From: Limosilactobacillus ingluviei DSM 15946
Lineage (GTDB): Bacteria; Bacillota; Bacilli; Lactobacillales; Lactobacillaceae
Direction: 5' to 3'
NCBI RefSeq assembly: GCF_001435775.1
Contig: NZ_AZFK01000077.1
Span: forward strand, 124,001-188,000
DNA length: 64,000 bases
The notes under the pieces were generated by a model. That model saw only the letters and a list, made by a program, of their open reading frames with translations, ran no database searches and had not been told where the DNA came from. A program made the translations under genes and the position numbers. Positions 1-8,143 of this stretch are shown here, one piece after another (position 1 is the stretch's first letter; each line of letters opens with the position of its first letter).

Positions 1-1247
1 GCGTGCGTCCCCGCGCCCCCCTTAGCCCAGGCATCGGCGACCACCGCTTTGACGCCCAATTCGGCACAGAGTTCTTGCAGTTTACCAACTTCGGCATCCG
101 TATCAGCGACAAAGTGATTAATCGCAACCACCGCCGGCAGCCCGTAACGTTGGATGTTTTGGACGTGGCGCTTGAGGTTGACAAAGCCGGCTTCTAAGGC
201 CGCTAAGTTTTCGTCCTTCAGGTCAGCTAAAGCCACTCCACCGTTGTACTTTAAGGCCCGGATGGTCGCCACGATGACCACGGCGTCGGGGTGCTTGCCT
301 AAAGCGGGCCGCTTAATGTCGAGGAACTTTTCAGCCCCCAGGTCGGCCCCGAAGCCGGCTTCGGTCACCGTGTAGTCACTTAAGGCCAGGGACGTCTGGG
401 TGGCTAAGACCGAATTGCAGCCGTGGGCAATGTTGGCAAACGGCCCCCCGTGAACAAAGGCGGGCGTGTGATCCAGGGTTTGGACCAGGTTTGGCTTGAT
501 GGCATCCTTGAGTAAGATCGTGATTGCATCCGCAAAGCCCAGTTGGCCGACCGTAACGGGTTCCTTGGCCCGGGTGTAGCCCACCACGATTTGCTTGACC
601 CGGCGCTTGAGGTCCATCAGGTCCGTTGACAGACACAGGATCGCCATTAATTCGGACGCCGCCGTAATGTCAAAGCCGGTTTCACGCGGCACCCCTTGCA
701 TCACGCCGCCCAGACCGGTCACGACGTTGCGCAGGGCGCGGTCGTTAACGTCTTCGACCCGCCGCCAGATCACCCGGCGGGGATCAAGATCGAGTTCGTT
801 ATCCCGCATGATGTAGTTGTCAATCAAGGCCGCCAAGGTGTTGTTGGCACTGGTCAGGGCGTGCAGATCGCCAGTAAAGTGGAGGTTGATGTCTTCCATT
901 GGGATGACTTGACTGTAACCACCCCCGGTGGCACCCCCCTTGATCCCGAAGACCGGTCCCATTGATGGTTCACGCATCGCGATCGTCGTTTGGTGCCCTA
1001 ATTGGTTCATTGCGTCAGCCAAGCCCACCAAGACGGTCGACTTCCCTTCCCCGGCTGGGGTCGGGTTAATTGCCGTCACCAAGACCAGCTTGTGCTTCTT
1101 ACCGGCTACTGGGGCAACCGGCGTGGTTACCTTCGCCTTGTAGGGACCGTATTGTTCCAGTTGGTCCTTTTTCAGTCCCACCTTAGCCGCCACAGCTTCG
1201 ATTGGCAACATTTCCGCTTGATCCGCAATTTGAATATCCGTTAACAT
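1..1247 (-). CDS. fhs: Formate-tetrahydrofolate ligase, 5' part (runs off the window edge)
   Basis: Ligates formate to tetrahydrofolate with ATP to give 10-formyl-THF, a one-carbon donor for purine synthesis; cytosolic. About 415 N-terminal residues are in the window; the family is about 556 long, so the C-terminus lies to the left. Seen in the reverse translation: a P-loop-like TPAGEGKST near residue 65, [20 protein letters not shown] after it, and the family-typical [14 protein letters not shown] and [18 protein letters not shown] stretches. The start ATG follows AGGAGG by seven bases. Monocistronic as far as visible, with its own promoter carrying PurBox-like operators, which fits a purine-pathway role. 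Confidence 0.95.
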   Translation of the reverse strand, partial: MLTDIQIADQAEMLPIEAVAAKVGLKKDQLEQYGPYKAKVTTPVAPVAGKKHKLVLVTAINPTPAGEGKSTVLVGLADAMNQLGHQTTIAMREPSMGPVFGIKGGATGGGYSQVIPMEDINLHFTGDLHALTSANNTLAALIDNYIMRDNELDLDPRRVIWRRVEDVNDRALRNVVTGLGGVMQGVPRETGFDITAASELMAILCLSTDLMDLKRRVKQIVVGYTRAKEPVTVGQLGFADAITILLKDAIKPNLVQTLDHTPAFVHGGPFANIAHGCNSVLATQTSLALSDYTVTEAGFGADLGAEKFLDIKRPALGKHPDAVVIVATIRALKYNGGVALADLKDENLAALEAGFVNLKRHVQNIQRYGLPAVVAINHFVADTDAEVGKLQELCAELGVKAVVADAWAKGGAGTH

Positions 1248-1265
1248 CCGATGGCCTCCTCATTA

Positions 1266-1310
1266 AAAACCGAACAATAATCTCTTATGAAATATTACCG
1301 TTCGATTATA
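1266..1310 (-). promoter_or_regulatory. fhs promoter with inverted PurBox-like operators
   Basis: AAAACCGAACAAT at 1266-1278 matches the lactococcal PurR box AWWWCCGAACWWT exactly. A second, degenerate box in the opposite orientation (ATAATCGAACGGT on the minus strand, 1297-1309) lies one spacer away, as in paired PurR operators. It overlaps a minus-strand -10 TATAAT (1305-1310), with TTGTTG 18 bases upstream as a possible -35. Inference: PurR control of fhs. Confidence 0.65.
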
Positions 1311-1336
1311 ACCCTAAAGCAACCATTTCAACAAGC

Positions 1337-2389
1337 TTAATCATCAGATTTAATCGCTGAAGTGGGCGCCGTCGCCTTGCCAATCGGCTTAACGTCGGCA
1401 ATATCGAGCAGGAAGGTAAAAATCGGGACCCCGACAATCAAGCCCCAAGTGCCAAAGAGGTGCTCGCTAACCAAGAGGACCACAAAGGTGTAGAAAATTG
1501 GCAGTTCCGTCCGGCTCGACATAAATTTGGGATTGAGGACGTAGGCTTCGATCGCGTGGATCACCACCACCATGATTAAAACGTAGGCAATGTAGCGCCA
1601 GCCACCGACCGAGTAGGCCACCATGCTGAGGGGGACCAGGGAAATGATCACCCCGGCAACCGGGATTAAACTCAAAATAAAGACCATCAGCCCGAGGGCG
1701 AAGATCTGTGGCATGTGCATAAAGGTCAGGCAGATCATCGTAATAACGGTATTGCAAATTGCGATGAAAAACTGGGCTTCTAAGACGACTCCAAAGGTAT
1801 TGACAAATTTCTTGCCGAAGTAGTAGAGGTCATTAAAGAACCAGCCCAACGACTTGCTGGACAGAAACTGACGGGAAAATTCATTCATCTGGCGCAGTTC
1901 AATCGTGTAAAAGAAGCTCAAGATCAATGACATTACAAAGGCAAAAGTCAAGGTCCCCAATGAAGTTAAGGTCGAAACGGCCAGTTGCATCCCGTGCTTG
2001 GCCTGAGAAATGATCGTCCCGTTAGAAACGTAGCGGTTGACCCACTGCAAGGTCGTCTTCATATCAGGGCTTTGGTAGAACTTGATCAGCGAGTCGACCA
2101 TTTTGACGATTTGCTCTACTAAGAGGGGCAAGTAATCGGTCACCACGTAGTACAGGCCCAAGATTAACAGGATGTAGGTGACAATGACGATCAAAACTGG
2201 CGGCAAGTGCGGCACAAAGCGTTGCAAAAGCCGGATCCAGTGCACGATCAGGTAAGTAAAGATAAAGGTCAACAGGATGGTATTCATCATCCCCCTCGCC
2301 GCATACAAGACCGCAATGATCAGCAATAAGACGACCACCCGGTGCATTGAAATATTGGCGGTAAATTTTTTCCACGACGTCAGCGTCAA
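1337..2389 (-). CDS. AI-2E family (DUF20) membrane transporter
   Basis: A 350-residue polytopic membrane protein of the AI-2E/PerM family. Paired N-terminal hydrophobic segments (about residues 17-75), a soluble middle region around 90-150 and a C-terminal bundle with PxIF-type segments are visible. The family exports varied small solutes or ions; the substrate cannot be read from sequence. The longest frame starts at a TTG just after AAGGGGG; an alternative ATG at residue 15 lacks a clear ribosome site. It stands alone between fhs and the divergent Nudix gene. Confidence 0.8.
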   Translation of the reverse strand: MTLTSWKKFTANISMHRVVVLLLIIAVLYAARGMMNTILLTFIFTYLIVHWIRLLQRFVPHLPPVLIVIVTYILLILGLYYVVTDYLPLLVEQIVKMVDSLIKFYQSPDMKTTLQWVNRYVSNGTIISQAKHGMQLAVSTLTSLGTLTFAFVMSLILSFFYTIELRQMNEFSRQFLSSKSLGWFFNDLYYFGKKFVNTFGVVLEAQFFIAICNTVITMICLTFMHMPQIFALGLMVFILSLIPVAGVIISLVPLSMVAYSVGGWRYIAYVLIMVVVIHAIEAYVLNPKFMSSRTELPIFYTFVVLLVSEHLFGTWGLIVGVPIFTFLLDIADVKPIGKATAPTSAIKSDD

Positions 2390-2437
2390 GACCCCCTTGA
2401 AATTCAGTTTGTTTCTATTTTAACAAATTTGCGGGTT

Positions 2438-2484
2438 TTGGGTCAGATTCTTCCCTAGTGTTACAATGGAAGAAAACGTTTTCT
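2438..2484 (+). promoter_or_regulatory. Nudix gene promoter with cre-like palindrome
   Basis: TTGGGT (2438-2443), 18 bases, TACAAT (2462-2467) forms a promoter. The perfect 14-base palindrome AGAAAACGTTTTCT (2471-2484) covers the start region and matches 12 of 14 positions of the cre consensus TGWAANCGNTNWCA. CcpA repression is an inference. Confidence 0.5.
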
Positions 2485-2498
2485 AAGGAGGGTTTTTT

Positions 2499-2960
2499 AT
2501 GAGTTACATTCAAGCCTTACGGCAAAAAGTTGGCCACATGCCCGTGATTCTGACCAGTGCTTCCGGCGCCCTGGTCAACGAAGCGGGCGAAGTCTTATTG
2601 CAAGAACGGGCTGATACGGGCGACTGGTGTTTTCCCGGCGGCTACTTAGAATACGGGGAAAGCTTTGCCGCGTGCATGGTGCGTGAATACCAAGAGGACG
2701 CCGGCATCGCGATTCGGCCGATCAAACTGCTGGCCCTTCAGGATACCGATGAATACACCTACCCTAACGGGGACGTGCTCCAACCGATCAACGCCTTTTA
2801 CCTGGTGGAAGCCACCGGCGCTCCCACGACTGCTCCCAAGGCCACGGAGACCGTGCGCACCAAGTACTTCTCCCTTACCGGTCCCCAGCCGAAGTTCTTT
2901 AATCAGCAGCACGAAAAGATGTGGGCAATTTTGCAAGCTCACTTCACCCATAAAGCATGA
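2499..2960 (+). CDS. Nudix hydrolase
   Basis: Hydrolyses a nucleoside diphosphate linked to another moiety; the substrate is unknown. 153 residues. The Nudix box starts near residue 46 (GGYLEYGES, then REYQEDAGI); it has ED where the consensus has EE, a conservative change next to the metal-binding glutamates. ATG follows GGAGGG closely. The frame ends just before a bidirectional terminator shared with the convergent phosphatase gene. Paralogues often act on ADP-ribose or oxidised nucleotides, but nothing here decides. Confidence 0.88.
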   Translation: MSYIQALRQKVGHMPVILTSASGALVNEAGEVLLQERADTGDWCFPGGYLEYGESFAACMVREYQEDAGIAIRPIKLLALQDTDEYTYPNGDVLQPINAFYLVEATGAPTTAPKATETVRTKYFSLTGPQPKFFNQQHEKMWAILQAHFTHKA

Positions 2961-2973
2961 CCGGAGCACTAAA

Positions 2974-3010
2974 AACCGGCCACGTTCTTCCCGAGCGCGG
3001 CCGGTTAGCC
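2974..3010. terminator. Bidirectional terminator
   Basis: AACCGGCC (2974-2981) pairs with GGCCGGTT (2999-3006). A T-run follows on the minus strand (clear) and a weaker TTTT on the plus strand, so it can serve both convergent genes. Confidence 0.8.
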
Positions 3011-3012
3011 TT

Positions 3013-3669
3013 TTAATGATCGTAATATTCAAACTTTAAATCATCATCGGTCAAGACCAGCTTAGAGAGGCTGCCATTCTTCGGTCGTTCGGTAATGTCG
3101 TACTTGCCTTCCCCAAAGCGTTCCACCAGGCTCAAGACGGTATTGCCGTGGCTGACCCACAACACGTTGGCCCCATCCGGCAGCCCCGCGTGGCGGATCA
3201 AATCAATCCCCTGATCCAGGCGCTGCCAGTACTCAAAGTTATTTTCGGCGTCGTGGAAAGGATCGGCTTCTTTCATCCAATCCTTGGCTTGGCCGATCGA
3301 ATACTTGGTGACAATGTCCTTGAAGCTCTTGCAACCGTGCGGGGCGCCGGCTAAATACCAGGCTTGGCCCATTTCGGTCCCTTCAAAGACCCCGTAGAAT
3401 TGTTCCCGCAAGAAGGGACTAATGGCCGTCGGAGCCTTCACCGACGCCTGTTCATTGAGGTCCAGAATCGTCTGGCAGGTTTCAATCGCCCGCGGCAAAT
3501 CACTGCAAAAAGCCGCCGCAAATTGAATGTCCTTGACCTTTTGCCCGGCCAGTTTGGCGTCTTGCTTGCCCTTTTCGGTCAGCGGCGAGTTCGACCAACC
3601 CTGCAGCTTATTGTAGATGTTGTAGTAGGTTTGCCCGTGGCGCACCAAGTAGATATTTAACTTTGTCAT
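3013..3669 (-). CDS. Histidine phosphatase family protein (phosphoglycerate mutase-like)
   Basis: 218 residues. The phosphohistidine motif LVRHGQT lies at residues 7-13 and the second catalytic histidine in WVSHGNTV near 176. PRAIETCQTI and the GVFEGTEMGQAW segment are typical of the cofactor-dependent mutase/phosphatase superfamily. It is cytosolic; whether it is a sugar-phosphate phosphatase or something else is not determined, and it is not the glycolytic GpmA. I chose the ATG preceding KLNIYLVRHGQT because GGAGG lies ten bases upstream; a longer reading frame adds twelve unlikely residues. Confidence 0.85.
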   Translation of the reverse strand: MTKLNIYLVRHGQTYYNIYNKLQGWSNSPLTEKGKQDAKLAGQKVKDIQFAAAFCSDLPRAIETCQTILDLNEQASVKAPTAISPFLREQFYGVFEGTEMGQAWYLAGAPHGCKSFKDIVTKYSIGQAKDWMKEADPFHDAENNFEYWQRLDQGIDLIRHAGLPDGANVLWVSHGNTVLSLVERFGEGKYDITERPKNGSLSKLVLTDDDLKFEYYDH

Positions 3670-3757
3670 CTTTATTTCGCCTCCACTGTGCGTGCTTGAT
3701 GTCACAGCCTTATTTTACCGCGTTTGGCGCCAAAGTTAAAATCGCTTTCATAACGAA

Positions 3758-4483
3758 TCAGGCGCTGGCTTGCCCCGCAGCCGACAACTTTGCGGCGGCC
3801 GCTTGGTCCAGAATCACGATTACATTCGGGTGCTGTTGCAAGACACTGGCTGGCACGGCCGTAGTCACCGGGCCTTCGATCATCGCTTGGATCGCCGCCG
3901 CCTTATCGCTGCCGTAGGCTTCCAAGAGAATTTGATCGGCCTGCATGATCGCGCCGATCCCCATTGATAACGCCCGCTTAGGTACGTCAGCGGGCCGGGC
4001 AAAGAAGCGGGCGTTGGCCGCAATCGTCGACGGCGTCAGCACCACCTCATGGGTCATGCCATCAAAGGGGCTGCCCGGCTCGTTAAAACCAATGTGCCCA
4101 TTGCGCCCAATCCCCAACAGCTGCAAACCAACGTGGTGGTCCGTTAAAATTTGGTCATAACGGGCACACTCCGCCGCCGGATCGGTGGCCAAACCATTGG
4201 GCAGGTACGATGCCGCAAAGGGCTTGGCAAAAAAGAGGTGGTGGTGCATGTAGTAGGCATAGCTTTGTGGATGGTCGGCTGCCAAACCGACATACTCATC
4301 CAGATTAATTGAAATACTGTCGGTAAAATCCAGGTCGCTGGCCACTAATTCGGCGTAGGTGGTTTCTGGCGTTCCCCCAGTCGCCAGGCCGAAGACCTTG
4401 ACCCCGCGCGCTTTGGCGGCCGCAAAGACCTTTAAGGCGGCCTTCCCCCCGGCTTGCTGATCTTTTACAACGATTATTTGCAT
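3758..4483 (-). CDS. nagB: Glucosamine-6-phosphate deaminase
   Basis: Converts glucosamine-6-phosphate to fructose-6-phosphate and ammonia, the last step of amino-sugar catabolism. 241 residues, the short form lacking the allosteric extension of enteric NagB. Seen: LDEYVGL near residue 61, [15 protein letters not shown] near 124 with the active-site histidine, and the N-terminal phosphate-binding [12 protein letters not shown] follows AAGGGGG by nine bases. It is divergent from nagA with a shared operator between them, so both are probably induced together by amino-sugar phosphate. Confidence 0.95.
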   Translation of the reverse strand: MQIIVVKDQQAGGKAALKVFAAAKARGVKVFGLATGGTPETTYAELVASDLDFTDSISINLDEYVGLAADHPQSYAYYMHHHLFFAKPFAASYLPNGLATDPAAECARYDQILTDHHVGLQLLGIGRNGHIGFNEPGSPFDGMTHEVVLTPSTIAANARFFARPADVPKRALSMGIGAIMQADQILLEAYGSDKAAAIQAMIEGPVTTAVPASVLQQHPNVIVILDQAAAAKLSAAGQASA

Positions 4484-4528
4484 TTGGCTGATCCCCCTTC
4501 AAATTTTTTCGTCCGTGGTATTGATTTT

Positions 4529-4550
4529 TGGTCTATACCGGTATATACCA
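4529..4550. promoter_or_regulatory. GntR/NagR-type operator between nagB and nagA
   Basis: TGGTCTATACC and GGTATATACCA lie head to tail as a 22-base inverted repeat with one mismatch, and GGTATATACC is itself a perfect palindrome. GGTxTAxACC half-sites are characteristic of HutC-subfamily GntR repressors such as NagR/YvoA. The element overlaps a minus-strand promoter (TTGTAT, 16 bases, TATAGA) for nagB. nagA has a separate TTGCGC-17-TAAGAT promoter further right. No regulator gene is in the window. Confidence 0.7.
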
Positions 4551-4654
4551 GTTATACAACATCCCCCCACAGTTTGTCAAAGCCTTGCGCTCCTGCCGTG
4601 GGCCGACTAAGATTAAACCAGTAGTGATGAAAATTTTAATTGAGGTGAACACCA

Positions 4655-5800
4655 ATGACGACAGTTTTAACCCACGCCACCATTTACACCGGTCATGAAG
4701 TCATCCGCGACGGCTACTTGCGCTTTGATCAACAGCTGCAAGCCGTCGGTCCGATGTCCGACTACCAGCCCGCGCCCAGCGATGAAACGCGGATTGACTT
4801 AGCCGGGCAAACCGTGGTCCCCGGCTTTATCGACGTCCACAGCCACGGCGGTTACGGCTATGACGCCATGGACGGGAACGCTGACCAAATCGACGCCATG
4901 GTCCAACAAATGACCGCTAATGAAGGGGTGACGACCTACTTTGCGACGACGATGACCCAGTCGCACCAAAATATCGCCGCGGCCCTGCAAGCCGTGCACC
5001 AAGCAGCGACGACCAATCCGGTCATCCAGGGGATTCACCTGGAAGGACCCTTTGTCTCCCCGGTCTTTAAGGGCGCGCAGCCGGAAGAATACATTGAAGC
5101 CCCGGATCTGACAGCTTTCAAAGCTTGGAACGAATTGGCCGGCGGCATGATCAAAGTCGTGACCTATGCCCCAGAAAACCCCGGCAGCCGCGAATTCGAA
5201 CGGTACTGTCTGGCTAACGGGATCGTCTTGTCCGTCGGCCACAGCAACGCCACCCGGGCGGAAATGAAGCACTCCTTGGCTACCCACGTCACCCACCTCT
5301 ACAATGCCCAGCGGGGGTTGCAACACCGCGAACCGGGGGTCACCGGGCACGCGCTGTTGGAAGCCAACCTCTACACGGAACTGATCGCCGATGGTTTCCA
5401 CGTCTATCCCGACATGATCAAGCTGGCGTACGAATTAAAGGGCGCTGACCGGATAGAATTGGTGACCGACTCGATGCGGGCCAAGGGGATGGCCGAGGGG
5501 ACGTCTGAGCTCGGGGGTCAAACGGTGATCGTCAAGGACAAACAGGCGCGCTTGACTAACGGCCACCTGGCCGGTTCGGTCCTGCGCTTCCCGGACGCCT
5601 TTAAAAACATCATTCAGTTTACCGGCTGTTCGATTGCCGACGCCGTCCAGATGTCATCGGGCAACCAAGCCCGCGAATTTAACCTGACCCAAAAGGGCAG
5701 CCTAACGGTGGGCAAGGACGCCGACTTAAATGTCTTAGACAGTGATTTAAACTTGCAAATGACCTTCTCCTTGGGGCGCCTGTTCACGCCGGCACACTAA
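4655..5800 (+). CDS. nagA: N-acetylglucosamine-6-phosphate deacetylase
   Basis: Removes the acetyl group from GlcNAc-6-phosphate, feeding NagB and cell-wall precursor recycling. 381 residues, the usual family length. An amidohydrolase barrel is visible: DVHSHGGYGYDAMDG near residue 60, HLEGPF near 129 with the metal-binding glutamate, GHSNAT near 196, HLYNAQ near 216 and the catalytic-aspartate motif LVTDSMRAKG near 270. GAGGTGAACACC precedes the ATG. Note HLYNAQRGLQHREPG where many NagA have HLFNAM. Confidence 0.95.
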   Translation: MTTVLTHATIYTGHEVIRDGYLRFDQQLQAVGPMSDYQPAPSDETRIDLAGQTVVPGFIDVHSHGGYGYDAMDGNADQIDAMVQQMTANEGVTTYFATTMTQSHQNIAAALQAVHQAATTNPVIQGIHLEGPFVSPVFKGAQPEEYIEAPDLTAFKAWNELAGGMIKVVTYAPENPGSREFERYCLANGIVLSVGHSNATRAEMKHSLATHVTHLYNAQRGLQHREPGVTGHALLEANLYTELIADGFHVYPDMIKLAYELKGADRIELVTDSMRAKGMAEGTSELGGQTVIVKDKQARLTNGHLAGSVLRFPDAFKNIIQFTGCSIADAVQMSSGNQAREFNLTQKGSLTVGKDADLNVLDSDLNLQMTFSLGRLFTPAH

Positions 5801-5864
5801 CCATCACCACTTCGGGGGTAAATTCCGGGCTTTCCTTTAAAATTAAAAAATTATGAGAAAAGTG

Positions 5865-5892
5865 TTGACTTCTCTCATAATGGCAGTATAAT
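5865..5892 (+). promoter_or_regulatory. brnQ-1 promoter with flanking inverted repeat
   Basis: TTGACT (5865-5870), 16 bases, TATAAT (5887-5892). The -35 is flanked by TTATGAGA (5851-5858) and its reverse complement TCTCATAA (5873-5880). The other brnQ promoter, near 49.8 kb, also carries two ATGAGAA elements around its -35, so a shared repressor site is possible. Confidence 0.6.
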
Positions 5893-5898
5893 CAAACT

Positions 5899-6187
5899 CA
5901 ATCATTAACCTTGGTACAACAAACACTGTGAATAGGAGAGTAAGCAATAGGCATGGTCACAGCGATCCTGATGTAGTGCAAGCAGGAACCGGCCGGTTGA
6001 CTGAAAGTAACCTAGGAGTGACGGGGGCGACGAACTGAAGTCTCCGGCGGGTACGCCCGTTATCGCGTCAACGGCTCCCACTTCAAGTGGGGTCCGCAGT
6101 AAGGCTGAGTCAGCAATGACTGAGTAAAAATAGGGTGGTAACACGCAACCGCGTCCCTTAGGCACAGGCCTAAGGGACGTTTTTTTG
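5899..6187 (+). ncRNA. T-box riboswitch leader of brnQ-1 (probable Val specifier)
   Basis: The conserved T-box TAGGGTGGTAACACGC is at 6131-6146. It is followed by the terminator CGTCCCTTAGGC / GCCTAAGGGACG with a T-run (6152-6186). Stem I has GGAGAGTAAG near 5933 and the apical hairpin around 5965-5990. After it comes TGAAAGTAAC. By position relative to TGA-NN-XXX-A in the other leaders of this window, the specifier is GTA (valine). Uncharged tRNA-Val would then allow transcription of the branched-chain amino-acid carrier. Confidence 0.9.
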
Positions 6188-6254
6188 TACCAAAAACTTA
6201 GCTAAGCCCTTTAATGATTATCGCTGTCACTGAACTACAAACGAGGAGATAGTT

Positions 6255-7631
6255 ATGGCAATCCATTTTAAATTCCGTCAAGTTATTATTATCGCTTCCC
6301 TAATCTTTGGGATGCTGTTTGGGGCCGGAAACTTGATTTTTCCGGTTCACCTGGGACAATTGGCAGGTCAACACTGGTTGCTGGCCAGCAGTGGCTTTTT
6401 GCTCTCCGGCGTTTTATTCCCCTTGCTCGCGTTGCTGGCGATCAGCGTCACCCGCGCAACCGGGATCTATGATCTGGCCCGGCCAAATGGGCATTGGTAC
6501 GCTTTAATTTTCTTAATTTTAGTTCACGCCACCCTCGGGCCCCTATTCGCTACTCCGCGGACGGCTACCGTCCCGTACGCCATTGGGATCGCGCCCCATC
6601 TGCCGAGTGCTTGGAATAGTTGGGGCTTGGCGGCATACTCGGCCCTGTTCTTCGGCGCCGTGTATTACTTCTCCGTGCGGGAAACCCACATTACCACGTT
6701 GATCGGAAAAATCTTAAACCCCTTATTCTTATTGCTATTATTCAGTATTTTCATCTTGGCTAGTCTGCACCCCTTAGGGGCTACTCAAAGTATCCCGGCT
6801 ACCGCTCAATATACGGGCCAAGCCTTTACCAATGGTTTCTTACAAGGCTACAACACCATGGATGCTTTAGCCGCCCTAGCGTTTGGGGTTACCGTGATTA
6901 CCGCGATTCAACAACTGGGTAAGCACCAGCCGCACCAAGTCGCCCTGGCCACTGCCAAAAGTGGTTTGGTGGGGATTGCTGGGATCGGTGCAATCTATTT
7001 AGCCCTGACCTGGCTGGGCGCTACCAGTCGCCACCACTTTGCTCTGGCGGCCAACGGAGGCACGACTCTGGCCCAAATTGCCCATTTTTACCTTGGCAAC
7101 GCGGGGGACGCGATTTTGGCAACGCTGGCCACGGTTACTTGCATGACCAGTGCGATGGGCTTGGTGATCGCCTTTGCCCAAGATTTTCACCGGCGCTTCC
7201 CCCGGATTTCTTACCGGGCATTCTTGCGCTTTAACTGTGGCCTGTCCTTTCTTTGCGCCAACTTGGGCTTGGATCAAATCATCACCTGGTCCACGCCGGT
7301 CTTGATGTTCTTATACCCCTTGGCTATTACTTTGATTATCTTAGGGCTCTTATCGCCCCTGTTTAAAAATGATCCCTTGGTCTACCGGATCACCACGGCC
7401 TTTACCCTCTTCCCGGCTGCCTTTGACATGGCGAATGCCTTGCCTCCAGTCCTGCGGCAAACGGCATTGATTCAAGCCAGCGTCGCCTTTGCCCAGCGGT
7501 GGTTCCCCTTCTTTTCCCAGGGCTTAGGGTGGCTGAGCTTTGGCATTTGCGGCTTGGCCTTCGGGTGGCTGATTCACTGGGCGCACCACCAAGCTCAGAC
7601 TAACCCAACCCTGTCAACTCCTAAAAATTAA
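6255..7631 (+). CDS. brnQ: Branched-chain amino acid:cation symporter
   Basis: 458-residue integral membrane protein of the LIVCS family importing Leu, Ile and Val with Na+ or H+. Seen: about twelve hydrophobic segments, the N-terminal GMLFGAGNLIFPVHLGQLAG, TPRTATVPYA near 103, GYNTMDALAALAFG near 200 and the QIITWSTPVLMFLYPLA segment near 342. The start follows GAGGAGATAGTT. Transcription depends on the T-box leader directly upstream. A second copy (50144-51526), about two-thirds identical by eye in the conserved segments, has its own T-box with a different specifier. Confidence 0.93.
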   Translation: MAIHFKFRQVIIIASLIFGMLFGAGNLIFPVHLGQLAGQHWLLASSGFLLSGVLFPLLALLAISVTRATGIYDLARPNGHWYALIFLILVHATLGPLFATPRTATVPYAIGIAPHLPSAWNSWGLAAYSALFFGAVYYFSVRETHITTLIGKILNPLFLLLLFSIFILASLHPLGATQSIPATAQYTGQAFTNGFLQGYNTMDALAALAFGVTVITAIQQLGKHQPHQVALATAKSGLVGIAGIGAIYLALTWLGATSRHHFALAANGGTTLAQIAHFYLGNAGDAILATLATVTCMTSAMGLVIAFAQDFHRRFPRISYRAFLRFNCGLSFLCANLGLDQIITWSTPVLMFLYPLAITLIILGLLSPLFKNDPLVYRITTAFTLFPAAFDMANALPPVLRQTALIQASVAFAQRWFPFFSQGLGWLSFGICGLAFGWLIHWAHHQAQTNPTLSTPKN

Positions 7632-7836
7632 GCTGCCCCTTAGTTTGCTGACATATTAAGGCACGCCTAAGCAGCGTCGACCACCCTTTCAGTCGGTTAC
7701 AAACATAAAAATACGGTCCAAGGCCGTTATTTTAAGGCGAAAGGTTTCTTATCATGCAACTTATCACTTCTTCAGACAGCTAGCAGGTGGTCTGCACTGG
7801 AGCCCCATCGTTAACCTGCTCAAGTCGTTCAAAATC
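7632..7836. other. Intergenic stretch after brnQ-1
   Basis: No coding frame supported. AAAATACGG / CCGTTATTTT (about 7707-7735) forms a hairpin with one bulge and ends in T-rich sequence, a possible brnQ terminator. Nothing else was recognised. Confidence 0.4.
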
Positions 7837-7880
7837 AAAACTGGCGCCCACTCAGCAATGCTGAGCCGGCGCCAGTTTTT
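7837..7880. terminator. Strong bidirectional terminator
   Basis: AAAACTGGCGCC pairs with GGCGCCAGTTTTT around an inner CTCAGCAATGCTGAG hairpin. Poly-T on plus and poly-A on minus let it close both brnQ-1 and the minus-strand helix-turn-helix gene. Confidence 0.85.
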
Positions 7881-8121
7881 ACTTCACTAAGTGATAGGTT
7901 CGATCCCGGTTGCCGCCTTGCTTGGCCAGCCAACCTAGAGCCACGTATTTGTTTAAATAGCGGCGGGTTGTTGCCGCAGATTTCCCCACCAGTTTGACGG
8001 CCTCCGGGGTCGTTAAGTACTGATGTTGCTGTAAGTAACGTTCAATCAGGTTCCACGCGGCCTGTTCATTTTTAGCTAATCGCGCATCCCGGACTACCCT
8101 TCGCAAAAGTTTATCGCTCAT
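7879..8121 (-). CDS. Small winged helix-turn-helix protein, unknown target
   Basis: About 80 residues from the ATG at 8121. The sequence reads as a DNA-binding winged helix: LTTPEAVKLVGKSAATTRRYLNKYVALGWL (positions about 36-66) has helix-turn-helix spacing, and GGNRDRTYHL looks like the wing. No effector domain is present. A longer frame begins at TTG 8160, inside the end of the upstream gene. Neither start has a proper ribosome site, and the ATG lies inside a 13-base-pair hairpin, so translation probably depends on ribosomes finishing the DHH gene 23 bases upstream. I know no characterised homologue; an autoregulator or nucleoid-type accessory protein is possible. Confidence 0.6.
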   Translation of the reverse strand: MSDKLLRRVVRDARLAKNEQAAWNLIERYLQQHQYLTTPEAVKLVGKSAATTRRYLNKYVALGWLAKQGGNRDRTYHLVK

Positions 8122-8139
8122 TTTTGTGAGCGATAAACT
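8108..8139 (-). terminator. 13-bp perfect hairpin over the helix-turn-helix start codon
   Basis: AGTTTATCGCTCA (8108-8120) and TGAGCGATAAACT (8127-8139) pair perfectly around a six-base loop. On the minus strand TTTTG follows, so it resembles an intrinsic terminator placed just after the DHH stop. The ATG of the downstream gene sits at the loop edge (8119-8121). Confidence 0.6.
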
Positions 8140-8143
8140 AACC

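Noticed and set aside
5905-6165. Minus-strand reading frame of 86 codons
   Set aside because: It lies entirely within the brnQ-1 T-box leader and has no ribosome site.
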